Origin: JBAZOJ01 sp041648755
GTDB lineage: Bacteria; Planctomycetota; B143-G9
DNA: 13,386 nucleotides
NCBI GenBank assembly: GCA_041648755.1
Contig: JBAZOJ010000076.1
Location: forward strand, 1 to 13,386
Reading direction: 5' to 3'
This document shows positions 1 through 7,591 of this stretch, in pieces; the first letter of the stretch is position 1, and the number at the start of each line of letters is the position of its first letter. The notes below the pieces were generated by a model. The model was not told the DNA's origin, searched no databases, and saw nothing but the letters and a program-made list of their open reading frames with translations. The position numbers were made by a program, and so were the translations under genes.

Positions 1-1
1 G

Positions 2-1657
2 TGGTTCTGCTACAACCTGCTGCTGGTCTCAATGATCGGCGTGGTTGTGGCGACCAACTCCATTTTGTTCCTCATCTCTTGGGAGACGATGGCGCTGTCT
101 TCGTTCTTCCTTGTGATGTTCGAATCGGACAAGCCCGAGGCCCGCGACGCCGCGTGGATGTACCTGTCGGCCACGCACCTCGGAACGGCATTCCTGCTGG
201 TAATGTTCATCCTGATGGCCTCGCACACCGGGTCGTTTGACTTCGGCGCCGCCGGATGCCTGTCCGGCCTGCCGGGAGCTGTCGCGGGACTGATATTCAT
301 CTTCGCGCTCATAGGCTTCGGGACCAAGGCTGGCCTCGTGCCCGGACACGTCTGGCTGCCCGACGCCCATCCCGCCGCCCCGAGCCACGTATCCGCGCTG
401 ATGTCCGGCGCGATGATCAAGACCGGAATCTACGGCCTCATCCGCATCCTGACGTTCTTCGACTCCCCTCCCCTGTGGTGGGCGTGGATGCTGCTTGCGG
501 TGGGGGTTGCATCGGGCCTGCTGGGAATCCTGTACGCCTGCGCGCAGCTCGACATAAAGCGTATGCTGGCCTACAGCAGCGTGGAGAACGTTGGCATCGT
601 GTTCCTTGGGCTCGGAATCGGAATGGTCGGCCGCAGCCTGAACATTCCCGCGCTGGCCGTATTGGGATTTGCGGGCGCCCTGCTGCACGTGATCAACCAC
701 TCGCTGTTCAAGGGCCTGCTGTTCATGGGCGCGGGATCGGTCCTGCATTCCACGGGCACAAAAGCGATTGACCGGTTGGGTGGACTGCTGAAGCGGATGA
801 AGTGGACGGGCTCGACCTTCCTGCTGGGCAGCGCAGCGATCTCCGGATTGCCTCCGTTCAACGGGTTCGTCGGCGAGTTTCTGATATTCCTGGGCGCTTT
901 CACCAGCGTGGCTGCCCATCGCAGCGACGCATCGGTGCTGCCCGCGCTTCTCGTCATCGGCGCGCTGGGGCTCATCGGCGGCCTTGCACTGCTGGGGTTC
1001 ACGCGGGTATTCGGCATCGCGTTCCTTGGCGAACCGCGCAGCCATGTAGCCGAACACGCGCACGAGTCCGGCGGCCTGATGGTCGTGCCGATGGTCCTGC
1101 TGGCCGCTGCCTGCCTGTTCATCGGGCTGTTCCCCTTCCTGGTGCTGCCGCTGCTGCAATCCGCTGTCGGGATCGCTTCGCGCGCGTCGCTCGCGGCAAC
1201 TGCCGGAACACTTGGGGGCGCAACGACGATTCTCACATATTCGGCCATTGCTGGTGGAGCCTTCCTGGCAATTGCGCTGCTGGTCGCCATCGAGCGGATG
1301 CTGTGGCTCAGGGGGAAACCCATCGGGCGCACGGGGACCTGGGACTGCGGATATGCCGCTCCCAACGCACATATGCAGTACACGGCCGCGTCGTATGCGC
1401 AGCCGCTGACTTCGTTCTTCGCCCGGATTATCGACCTTCGCCCCGCGGTTCCGGTAATCAAGGAACTGTTCCCGGGCGGAGCCAACCTGCTGGTAACCGT
1501 GGGCGACATCTTCCGCCGACACATCTTCGATCCGCTGTTTCGCAGCGTGGAATCAGCCGCGCATCACATGCGCGTTCTTCAGCAGGGCCGCGTACAGGTC
1601 TACGTCCTGTACGTCGCGCTGACACTTCTTGTACTGCTTGCGCTGAAGATGGGGTAG
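2..1657 (+). CDS. ehrA: HyfB/EhrA-like proton-translocating antiporter subunit (5' partial)
   Basis: The frame is already open at the first full codon (base 2), so the start lies outside the window. The visible 551 residues lack roughly the first 110-120 of a usual HyfB. The protein is a polytopic NuoL/M/N-type antiporter subunit that moves protons or sodium across the inner membrane. Visible family marks are SWETMALSSFF with the conserved transport-helix Glu, FGTKAGLVPGHVWLPDAH, LAYSSVENVGI, INHSLFKGLLFMGAG and GLPPFNGFVGEF. The C-terminal tail (TWDCGYAAPNAHMQYTAASY) is typical of HyfB and separates it from NuoL. The stop is followed after 4 bases by the next gene of the complex. The ehr symbol is used because the large subunit lacks NiFe ligands. 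By membrane-subunit homology alone it would be called hyfB. Confidence 0.93.
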   Translation, partial: WFCYNLLLVSMIGVVVATNSILFLISWETMALSSFFLVMFESDKPEARDAAWMYLSATHLGTAFLLVMFILMASHTGSFDFGAAGCLSGLPGAVAGLIFIFALIGFGTKAGLVPGHVWLPDAHPAAPSHVSALMSGAMIKTGIYGLIRILTFFDSPPLWWAWMLLAVGVASGLLGILYACAQLDIKRMLAYSSVENVGIVFLGLGIGMVGRSLNIPALAVLGFAGALLHVINHSLFKGLLFMGAGSVLHSTGTKAIDRLGGLLKRMKWTGSTFLLGSAAISGLPPFNGFVGEFLIFLGAFTSVAAHRSDASVLPALLVIGALGLIGGLALLGFTRVFGIAFLGEPRSHVAEHAHESGGLMVVPMVLLAAACLFIGLFPFLVLPLLQSAVGIASRASLAATAGTLGGATTILTYSAIAGGAFLAIALLVAIERMLWLRGKPIGRTGTWDCGYAAPNAHMQYTAASYAQPLTSFFARIIDLRPAVPVIKELFPGGANLLVTVGDIFRRHIFDPLFRSVESAAHHMRVLQQGRVQVYVLYVALTLLVLLALKMG

Positions 1658-1661
1658 TGAG

Positions 1662-2573
1662 ATGGATGTAACCCGATTCATACCCCTTGCCATCGCGCTT
1701 CTCGCCGCTCCCCTGCTGTTCGGGATCATCAACCGCACCAAGGCTTTCTTCGCTGGCAGGCGCGGTTCCCCGCTGCTGCAGTTGTACTTCGATATCGCAA
1801 AGCTGATGCGCAAGGGCGTCACCTACAGCAACACCACCACATGGGTATTCCGCGCCGGGCCGGTGCTCGTGCTGTCGGCCACAATTGTCGCGGTGGCCTT
1901 TGTTCCGATGGGCGGAATCCCCGCGATATCCCCCTTCCCCGGCGACATACTGCTCTTTGCGTACCTGCTTGCCATGACGAGATTTATGACCATTATCGCC
2001 GCGCTGGATACCGGTTCGAGTTTCGAGGGGATGGGCGCGAGCCGCGAGGCATTCTTCTCCGCGCTTGCCGAGCCCGCTCTCCTTCTGGGCGTTTCCACCC
2101 TTGTGTACGTCAGCGGGCAGACCTCGCTGTCAGGGATATTCGCATCGGTGAATCCCGCGGTTTGGGGCAATTACGGACCCGCGCTTGCGCTTGTGGCCAT
2201 CGCGCTCGGAGCGGTGCTGCTTGTCGAGTGCTCCCGCATCCCGATCGATGACCCCAACACTCACCTCGAGTTGACCATGATCCACGAGGTGATGATCCTC
2301 GACAACAGCGGGCCGGACCTTGGGATAATCGAGTACGCCTCGTCGCTGAAGCTCTGGGCATTCGGGTCGCTTATCGTGGGGCTCGCGGTGCCGGTGCGCT
2401 CGGGGATTCTCATTGTTGACTGCGCGACGTTCCTCGTCGGAATGCTGGTGCTGGCAGTGCTGGTAGGGACCATCGAATCCACGATGGGCCGCCTGCGCCT
2501 GACCAACGTCCCCAGGCTGATATCTGGCGCGATAGCCAGCGCCGTGCTCGCATGGGCACTGATACTGAGGTAG
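1662..2573 (+). CDS. ehrB: HyfC/NuoH-like membrane subunit of Ehr complex
   Basis: This 303-residue integral membrane protein is of the NuoH/HyfC/HycD family. It forms the membrane joint between the peripheral iron-sulfur arm and the antiporter subunits. Recognisable segments are the basic GRRGSPLLQLYFDIAKLMRK loop (residues 32-51), DTGSSFEGMGASREAFF (116-132) and ECSRIPIDDPNTHLE (189-203) followed by HEVMILDNSGPDLGIIEY. The acidic and polar loop residues are those conserved in the family, where this loop faces the NuoB/NuoD arm. Length is normal for HyfC. It starts 4 bases after the previous stop and ends 3 bases before the next gene, so all are read from one message. No disruption is visible. 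Confidence 0.95.
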   Translation: MDVTRFIPLAIALLAAPLLFGIINRTKAFFAGRRGSPLLQLYFDIAKLMRKGVTYSNTTTWVFRAGPVLVLSATIVAVAFVPMGGIPAISPFPGDILLFAYLLAMTRFMTIIAALDTGSSFEGMGASREAFFSALAEPALLLGVSTLVYVSGQTSLSGIFASVNPAVWGNYGPALALVAIALGAVLLVECSRIPIDDPNTHLELTMIHEVMILDNSGPDLGIIEYASSLKLWAFGSLIVGLAVPVRSGILIVDCATFLVGMLVLAVLVGTIESTMGRLRLTNVPRLISGAIASAVLAWALILR

Positions 2574-2576
2574 GCA

Positions 2577-3230
2577 ATGCAGAACAACCTCATATCCGAA
2601 CTCATCCCCGTTCTGCTCATAGTCACCAACCTGCTGCTGCTGGGTTCGAGCCGCATGCGCGCGTGCATCACCCTCGTTGCGGCGCAGGGCATCGTGCTGG
2701 GGCTGATCCCGGTGCTTCTGGAAGGCCAGCAATTCTCGGTGACGGCATGGTTTCTCGCCATCGTCAGCATAACGCTGAAAGGCATCATTTTCCCGATGCT
2801 GCTGGTTCGCACATTGAGGGAAACCGGAACCCGCAAGGAAGTAGAGCCCTTTGTCGGCTTTACGCTTTCGCTCCTGATCGGGGTGGGCTTTGTGATCTTC
2901 TCGATGTGGATTGCGTCGAGGATGTCGCTGCCTGCCCAGACGCCTATCGCCGCACTTATGACCCGCGCGGGACTTGCCACGCTGCTCATCGGGCTGTTCG
3001 TGATAGTGAGCAGGCGCAAGGCGCTGAACCAGGTGCTTGGGTACATAGTAATGGAAAACGGAATCTTCGCGTTCGGCGCCGCGCTGGTGGCGGATATGCC
3101 GACGCTGGTTGAGCTTGGCGTCCTTCTGGACGCGTTCGTGGCCGTTTTCATTATGAGCATTGCCGCGCACCAGATAAGCCGCGAGTTTGACCACATTGAC
3201 GTGGACCAACTCAACACGTTGAAAGGATAG
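2577..3230 (+). CDS. ehrC: HyfE-like membrane subunit of Ehr complex
   Basis: This 217-residue, very hydrophobic protein matches the usual length of HyfE (about 216). HyfE is the membrane subunit that carries a NuoK-like half in hydrogenase-4-type complexes. The best mark is MENGIFAFGAALVADMPTLV, which holds the NuoK-type membrane Glu (E160) thought to belong to the proton path. It is followed by ELGVLLDAFVAVFIMSI and the HyfE-like ending with FDHIDVDQLNTLKG. The start ATG has GAGG six bases upstream, inside the end of ehrB. Only two bases separate its stop from the GTG of ehrD. Assignment to HyfE is confident; its exact role within Ehr is inferred from family membership. Confidence 0.9.
   Translation: MQNNLISELIPVLLIVTNLLLLGSSRMRACITLVAAQGIVLGLIPVLLEGQQFSVTAWFLAIVSITLKGIIFPMLLVRTLRETGTRKEVEPFVGFTLSLLIGVGFVIFSMWIASRMSLPAQTPIAALMTRAGLATLLIGLFVIVSRRKALNQVLGYIVMENGIFAFGAALVADMPTLVELGVLLDAFVAVFIMSIAAHQISREFDHIDVDQLNTLKG
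3223..3227 (+). promoter_or_regulatory. Ribosome binding site supporting the GTG start of ehrD
   Basis: AAGGA lies five bases before the GTG at 3233, just before the ehrC stop. It supports GTG as the true start rather than any internal ATG, because the encoded N-terminus (MGTGWELWVLL) begins the first membrane helix. Confidence 0.6.
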
Positions 3231-3232
3231 CT

Positions 3233-4714
3233 GTGGGAACAGGCTGGGAACTCTGGGTACTGCTGACAGCATCGGTCGCGGCTTCGGTCGCGAGCCTCCT
3301 GCTGCGCACACCCCGGCAGATCCTGCGGCTGGTCTCCGTCGGCGGCGCGGCCTGGTCGCTTCTGGCGATATTGATCTCCCTGCAGGTCTTCATCTGCGGG
3401 CCGGTCTCCACGGCTTTTTCGTGGCTCCGAGTGGATTCGCTTTCAGCGTACCAGCTTGTGGTGCTGGCGCTGGTGTACGGCGCAAGTTCGATATTCGCCA
3501 ACGGGTACTTCCTGCACGAGGAATCGCACGGGAAGTTCGGACTCCACGCCGCGCGGAGGTTTGCCGCCCTGTGGTTCGGCTCTGCCGCGGCCATGTCGCT
3601 GGTGCTGCTGAGCAACAACCTGGGCCTGATGTGGGTCGGCATCGAAGCGACCACGCTGCTGACGGGATTCCTTATCACAATACACTCGACCCCGCTATCG
3701 CTCGAGGCGATGTGGAAGTACCTGCTTGTCTGCTCGGTCGGAGTTGCCTTTGCGTTCGTCGGGACATTGCTGGTCGGAGCATCGGCGCAGAAGATCGGGC
3801 TGGAAAGCAACGAGATGCTGATGTGGACGTCGCTCTCCACGGCCGCGCCCTTGCTGAATCCCGGGCTAATGAAACTTGCATTCATATTCCTGATCGTTGG
3901 TTACGGCACCAAGGCGGGGCTCGCGCCGATGCACAGTTGGCTTCCGGACGCACACAGCCAGGCGCCCGCCCCGGTATCCGCCCTGTTCTCCGGCGCGATG
4001 CTGAACACAGCCCTGTATTGCATAATGCGCTACCTGCCGCTTGTCGAGGGCGCCACCGGCTACCAGGGCTGGGGGATGCAACTTCTGCTGATCTTCGGGC
4101 TTATCTCGATTATGGTCGCCGCAGGATTCATCATCTTCCAGCATGACGGCAAACGTCTGCTGGCCTATCACAGCGTTGAGCACATGGGCATCATCGCGCT
4201 CGGTTTGGGCCTGGGGCCGATCGGGGCGTTCGCGGCACTGTGGCACACGCTGAACCACGCGCTGTGCAAGTCGCTCTCGTTTTTCGCAATCGGGCGGCTG
4301 GGGCAAGCGTATGGCTCGCACAGTCTTGACCGCATCGCCGGGGCGGCACGACGCGTTCCCCTGTGGGGAATGGCGTTCTTGTTCTCCATAATCATACTTA
4401 TAGGCGTAGCGCCGTTTGCGATATTCATGAGCGAGTTCGCCATCCTGCGCGCAGCCATTTCACAGGCTTCGTACGTAGCGTTGGGGATTTTCCTTCTCGG
4501 TACAGGCGTCGTGTTCATCTCCGCGCTCAAGCATGCCCTCGATTCCGGGTATGGCAAGGAGGTGGCCGAGCCCTCCCCCGTTCGCACAAGCGGGCTGGAT
4601 TATGCCGTGGTTGGAGTGGGGCTCGCGATGCTGCTGGCGCTGGGGGTATGGATGCCGGGACCGATGCGCGACATCCTTGAAGGCGCGGCCAGGATAATCG
4701 GAGGCGCACGATGA
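3233..4714 (+). CDS. ehrD: HyfF/NuoN-like antiporter subunit of Ehr complex
   Basis: This 493-residue polytopic membrane protein is of the NuoM/N and HyfF type, the second antiporter-like ion channel of this complex besides EhrA. Visible marks are WVGIEATTLLTGFLI with the conserved Glu, YGTKAGLAPMHSWLPDAHSQ, LLAYHSVEHMGIIALGLG, HTLNHALCKSLSFFAIG and PFAIFMSEFAILRAA. These carry the Lys and His residues used for proton transfer in the family. It uses a GTG start with a good AAGGA site. The stop overlaps the start of the large subunit gene (ATGA at 4711-4714), so the two are probably translationally coupled. Two antiporter subunits suggest more than one ion moved per turnover, by analogy with complex I. 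Confidence 0.94.
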   Translation: MGTGWELWVLLTASVAASVASLLLRTPRQILRLVSVGGAAWSLLAILISLQVFICGPVSTAFSWLRVDSLSAYQLVVLALVYGASSIFANGYFLHEESHGKFGLHAARRFAALWFGSAAAMSLVLLSNNLGLMWVGIEATTLLTGFLITIHSTPLSLEAMWKYLLVCSVGVAFAFVGTLLVGASAQKIGLESNEMLMWTSLSTAAPLLNPGLMKLAFIFLIVGYGTKAGLAPMHSWLPDAHSQAPAPVSALFSGAMLNTALYCIMRYLPLVEGATGYQGWGMQLLLIFGLISIMVAAGFIIFQHDGKRLLAYHSVEHMGIIALGLGLGPIGAFAALWHTLNHALCKSLSFFAIGRLGQAYGSHSLDRIAGAARRVPLWGMAFLFSIIILIGVAPFAIFMSEFAILRAAISQASYVALGIFLLGTGVVFISALKHALDSGYGKEVAEPSPVRTSGLDYAVVGVGLAMLLALGVWMPGPMRDILEGAARIIGGAR

Positions 4715-6231
4715 GCGCAATTGTCCCGCGCTTTGGCAACTGCGAGACTATCGCACTGCGAGCTATACCTACTTTCGGGATGGAGGAATTCCGGTCACGG
4801 ACGATCTCGGCAATCGTGGATGGCGCAAGGATCGCCGCGTTCTTCGGGCGGCCGGGAGCGGGCGATGAGATCCTTCTGACCGTTGTCCTGGTTCACGGTG
4901 ACACCGGCAACCTGTCGGCGCTTTCCACCGCCGTGAGGGGCGAATACCCGGCGCTGACGCCCGTCTGCCCGCAGGCACACTGGTTCGAGCGCGAGATATC
5001 TGAGCAATGGGGAGTCATTCCCCAGGGGCACCCGTGGCTGAAGCCCATCCGCTTCCACAAGTCTTACGTCGAGGGCAAAGACGCCTGGGGCCGGGATCCG
5101 AAGGCCGAGATTCTCCCGAGCGTTACGGATTTCTTCCGCTTGGAAGGCGAGCAGGCCCACGAGGTAGCGGTCGGACCGGTTCACGCGGGGGTCATCGAGC
5201 CCGGGCATTTCCGCTTCCAGTGCTTTGGCGAGGAAGTGGCCCACCTGGAGATATCCCTTGGCTATCAGCACCGCGGCATTGAGCAGGCGCTTCCCGGATG
5301 CGGCGGGCGCAAGAGAATGGCCCTGATCGAGACGATGGCCGGTGACACGACCGTTGCCCATTCGACGGCCTTTTGCCAGGCGATCGAGGCGCTCCGTGGC
5401 GGGACCGCACCCGCGCGGGCCGAAGTCATCAGGGGAATCGCCCTGGAACTCGAACGAATGGCAAACCACACCGGAGACCTTGGCGCCCTGGCAGGCGATG
5501 TTGGCTACCTGCCGACGATGTCCTATTGCGGCCGACTTCGCGGCGACCTGCTGAATATGACGGCGCTGCTGTGCGGAAACAGGTTCGGCCGCGGATTAGT
5601 CTGCCCGGGGGGAGTGCGATACGACCTGGATCGCAGCCGCGCGGATGAGCTTATAGCGCGCTTGACTAACACAATGCGCGATATCGAAAGCGCCACTGAA
5701 CTGCTTTGGACGACGCCCTCAGTGCTGGGCAGATTTGAGGAAACAGGCACGGTACTCCGCGAGGACGCGGTGCAACTTGGCCTTGTGGGAGTTGCCGCGC
5801 GAGCCTGTGGCATAGAGCGCGATTCGCGGTTCGAAATTCCATCGGGGGTATTCCTTACATCCCAGATGCCGGTGGCGACGTGGACATCGGGGGATGTGTT
5901 CGCGCGGGCATGGGTTCGCTGGCTGGAGATCGAGTATTCAAGCGCGTTCATCCGCGAGCAGTTGTCCATGCTGCCCGAGGGGGCATTGTGCGACGATGTA
6001 CCGGAGTTGGAGCCCGATGCGATGGCCGTCTCCATCGTCGAGGGCTGGCGGGGCGAAGTTTGCCACGTGGTGATGACCGACAGCCGGGGCGAGGTCGCGC
6101 GGGTAAAGGTCGTCGATCCGTCATTCCACAACTGGCAGGGGCTCGCGATGTCGCTGCGCAATCAGCAGATTTCGGATTTCCCCCTGTGCAACAAGAGCTT
6201 CAATCTCTCTTACTGCGGGCACGACCTGTGA
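4711..6231 (+). CDS. ehrL: Ehr large subunit: NuoC-NuoD/HyfG-like protein without NiFe ligands
   Basis: This 506-residue cytoplasmic-side subunit has two parts. Residues 1 to about 130 are NuoC/HycE-N-like (HWFEREISEQWGVIPQGHPW near 90-109). Residues about 150-506 are a [NiFe]-hydrogenase/NuoD-like large subunit (GPVHAGVIEPGHFRF at 155-169, SLGYQHRGIE, and the ending DFPLCNKSFNLSYCGHDL). In true group 4 hydrogenases two CxxC motifs bind NiFe. Here the first reads MAGDTTVAH (A210 and T213 at the Cys positions) and the second DPSFHNW (S471 and N474). All four ligands are missing, so hydrogenase activity is very unlikely. The last residues look like an unprocessed NuoD-type end. GGAGG lies six bases upstream of the start. 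The loss of cysteines is what defines Ehr complexes; the reaction itself is unknown. Confidence 0.93.
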   Translation: MSAIVPRFGNCETIALRAIPTFGMEEFRSRTISAIVDGARIAAFFGRPGAGDEILLTVVLVHGDTGNLSALSTAVRGEYPALTPVCPQAHWFEREISEQWGVIPQGHPWLKPIRFHKSYVEGKDAWGRDPKAEILPSVTDFFRLEGEQAHEVAVGPVHAGVIEPGHFRFQCFGEEVAHLEISLGYQHRGIEQALPGCGGRKRMALIETMAGDTTVAHSTAFCQAIEALRGGTAPARAEVIRGIALELERMANHTGDLGALAGDVGYLPTMSYCGRLRGDLLNMTALLCGNRFGRGLVCPGGVRYDLDRSRADELIARLTNTMRDIESATELLWTTPSVLGRFEETGTVLREDAVQLGLVGVAARACGIERDSRFEIPSGVFLTSQMPVATWTSGDVFARAWVRWLEIEYSSAFIREQLSMLPEGALCDDVPELEPDAMAVSIVEGWRGEVCHVVMTDSRGEVARVKVVDPSFHNWQGLAMSLRNQQISDFPLCNKSFNLSYCGHDL

Positions 6232-6238
6232 GGATGCC

Positions 6239-6994
6239 ATGCTGAAAGAACTCATCGTAAGGTTCAGGCAGGGGCATCGGACGATCTCGTACCCAATCAG
6301 CGAGCCCACTTTGCCGGACAGGTATTGCGGGCGCCCGGCGATCGAGTGGAGCAAGTGCGACGGAGGGTGTTCGGCCTGCATGGAAGCGTGCCCAACGAAT
6401 GCGATAACCCGGTGCGACGGGGCTATCGCTTTGGATATGGGGAAATGCCTGTTTTGCCGCGCGTGCGAGGCTGCCTGTCCCAATAAGGCCATTGCGTTCA
6501 CGCGGGAACACCGGCTTGCGGCGTGGGCGCGGACTGATTTGGTATTAAGGCGTAATGCGGCGCCGCATGCGACTGCGCCTGCGGATGGCCGGGTGAAGTT
6601 ATTCCATTCATCATTCAAGATCAGGGAAGTCTCGGCTGGCGGGTGTAATGCCTGCGAGGCGGACATAAATGTGTTGGGGACGATCGGGTTCGATCTTGGG
6701 CGGTTTGGCATCCAAGTGGTGGCCTCGCCGCGCCATGCGGATGGCCTGATGATCACCGGGCCCGTGCCGGACAATATGAAACTGGCGCTGGAAAAGACCT
6801 ACGCAGCCCTGCCCCGCCCGGCGTTTGTCGTGGTTGTGGGAACGTGTGCGATATCGGGGGAACCGTTTGGGGATTGCTCGCAGAATTGCCGGGGCGCCGG
6901 GGAGATCGTGCCGGTGGATATGTGGATACCGGGCTGCCCGCCGCATCCGCTGACGATACTGGATGGGCTGCTGAAGCTGACCGGGAAAGCGTAG
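6239..6994 (+). CDS. ehrS: Ehr small subunit: ferredoxin domain fused to NuoB/HyfI-like subunit
   Basis: This 251-residue protein joins two functions that are separate genes in the E. coli hyf operon (HyfH and HyfI). Residues 30-90 are an 8-iron ferredoxin. One site has Cys 40, 44, 47 and 51, with three residues rather than two between the first pair. The other has Cys 70, 73, 76 and 80 in normal CxxCxxCxxxCP spacing. Residues about 120-251 are NuoB-like with CNAC (136, 139), GTCAISG (C203) and PGCPPHP (C233). This is the hydrogenase-style single-CxxC version of the proximal cluster site. Three [4Fe-4S] clusters can therefore lead electrons to the large subunit. GAGGA lies four bases before the start, overlapping the ehrL stop. 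It is the last gene of the operon; no maturation protease or NADH module follows. Confidence 0.93.
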   Translation: MLKELIVRFRQGHRTISYPISEPTLPDRYCGRPAIEWSKCDGGCSACMEACPTNAITRCDGAIALDMGKCLFCRACEAACPNKAIAFTREHRLAAWARTDLVLRRNAAPHATAPADGRVKLFHSSFKIREVSAGGCNACEADINVLGTIGFDLGRFGIQVVASPRHADGLMITGPVPDNMKLALEKTYAALPRPAFVVVVGTCAISGEPFGDCSQNCRGAGEIVPVDMWIPGCPPHPLTILDGLLKLTGKA

Positions 6995-7060
6995 GCTACG
7001 GCGGACCTCGCTCCACACACGGAAGCGGACAGAGCTTTTGCGCGGCCCGGAAGATCGGAG

Positions 7061-7096
7061 TTTTACCACAGAGGGTCGCAGAGGTTCACAGAGGGT
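7061..7096. repeat. Short tandem repeat, CACAGAGG type
   Basis: Three imperfect units appear in a row: ACCACAGAGG, then TCGCAGAGG, then TTCACAGAGG, introduced by TTTT. I recall repeats of this form as common between genes in many environmental bacterial genomes; that is memory, not a search. Confidence 0.65.
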
Positions 7097-7135
7097 AGGA
7101 AATACCTTGATTTGCGAGGCCAAAACGGAAGACCA

Positions 7136-7209
7136 TTTTACCACGAAATACACGAACGACACGAACGCTTCGGCGGCGAGAGCCAAACACACGAATTACA
7201 CGAACACAG
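7136..7209. repeat. Short tandem repeat, ACACGAA type
   Basis: TTTTACCACGAAATACACGAA is followed by ACACGAA units at two further places, then after a 16-base GC-rich interruption by ACACGAATTACACGAA and ACACAGA. The lead-in TTTTACCAC is shared with the CACAGAGG-type repeat about 75 bases upstream, so the two may belong to one composite element. Confidence 0.65.
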
Positions 7210-7330
7210 ACTGATCTTTGCGAAGCCCAAGAAGAGTAGCCAATATGGGTTTGGAGGAAGCCGCTGCCAAGAGAAAGCCATTACCCCGTCACCCTTCAAG
7301 GGGATGCTGGGCATTCGCCCGCGCTGTTGG

Positions 7331-7400
7331 CTTCCGCTTCTCGCCTGTCTCCTCTCTTATTCATCATTGTGCATTGTTCATTGTGCATTTCTCGCAATGC
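7331..7400 (-). repeat. AATG-rich intergenic repeat, copy 5 (outside the immunity array)
   Basis: On the minus strand this reads AATGCACAATGAACAATG, then CACAATGATGAATAAGAG and a purine-rich GAGACAGGCGAGAAGCGG tail. It matches the repeat that follows the immunity genes, including the AATAAGAG and GAGAAGC portions, yet no immunity gene copy is visible next to it. Confidence 0.6.
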
Positions 7401-7429
7401 GTCTCGCTTCGTGCTTGTGGGAAGCAAAG

Positions 7430-7456
7430 AACGAGCCGGGACGGCTCGTTTACTTT
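7430..7456 (+). terminator. Perfect 8-base hairpin with partial T-rich tail, possible bidirectional terminator
   Basis: AACGAGCC (7430-7437) pairs exactly with GGCTCGTT (7443-7450) around a GGGAC loop. It is followed by TACTTT on the plus strand, and preceded by AAAG, which gives CTTT after the stem on the minus strand. It sits between convergent genes, where a two-way terminator would be useful. The T-run is short, so termination is plausible rather than shown. Confidence 0.4.
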
Positions 7457-7496
7457 CCGCGCATCGCGCGGGGATGGAAGGCTGCTACCATCAGCC
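7457..7496. repeat. Two further hairpins beside the putative terminator
   Basis: CCGCGC-ATC-GCGCGG (7457-7471) is a perfect 6-base stem. GGCTG (7480-7484) pairs with CAGCC (7492-7496) over a 7-base loop. Together with the 7430 hairpin they form a compact cluster of palindromes of unknown role, possibly a REP-like element. Confidence 0.4.
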
Positions 7497-7550
7497 TCCA
7501 GCCGGGCCTTCCAGGCTGCTCGCTGCAGGATCAACTGCAGACTAAAGGCT

Positions 7551-7591
7551 ATTCTGACATTCATCATTGCGTATTCCTCATTGTTCATTGG
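7551..7591 (-). repeat. AATG-rich intergenic repeat, copy 4, after the last immunity gene
   Basis: Directly after the stop of the last immunity gene the minus strand reads CCAATGAACAATGAGGAATA then CGCAATGATGAATGTCAGAA. It is related to the repeat after the other immunity genes but lacks their AGAGC/GGGAGAAGC tail. Confidence 0.6.

Larger units (their letters stand above)
6995..7591. other. Gene-poor convergent gap rich in repeats and hairpins
   Basis: The stretch lies between the end of ehrS (plus strand) and the end of the last immunity gene (minus strand). Frames are open here on both strands, but none gives a recognisable protein, and one minus-strand frame (7364-7588) begins and ends inside AATG-type repeats. 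Contents from left to right: CACAGAGG-type repeat, ACACGAA-type repeat, about 120 bases without visible structure, an AATG-type repeat, several hairpins, and a second AATG-type repeat. No hairpin with a T-run follows ehrS closely. Confidence 0.7.

Noticed and set aside
29..1522. Long open frame on the minus strand opposite ehrA (497 codons)
   Set aside because: It is a shadow of a GC-rich gene: the product is low-complexity, rich in Gln, Arg and His, and shows no domain, while the plus strand encodes a clear HyfB-like protein.
2..6994. True NADH dehydrogenase (complex I) operon
   Set aside because: No NuoE/F/G, A or J genes are present, the membrane subunits are HyfB, HyfE and HyfF-like, and the small subunit lacks the tandem CC of NuoB.
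6995..7060. Terminator directly after ehrS
   Set aside because: No stem of useful length followed by a T-run could be found in these bases.
7136..7209. Possible CRISPR array
   Set aside because: Units are 7-10 bases, with no spacers of constant length and no cas genes.
7364..7588. Minus-strand 74-codon frame after the last immunity gene
   Set aside because: It starts and ends inside AATG-type repeats and covers the hairpin cluster between; probably an accident of repeat sequence, although its start resembles the leader frames.
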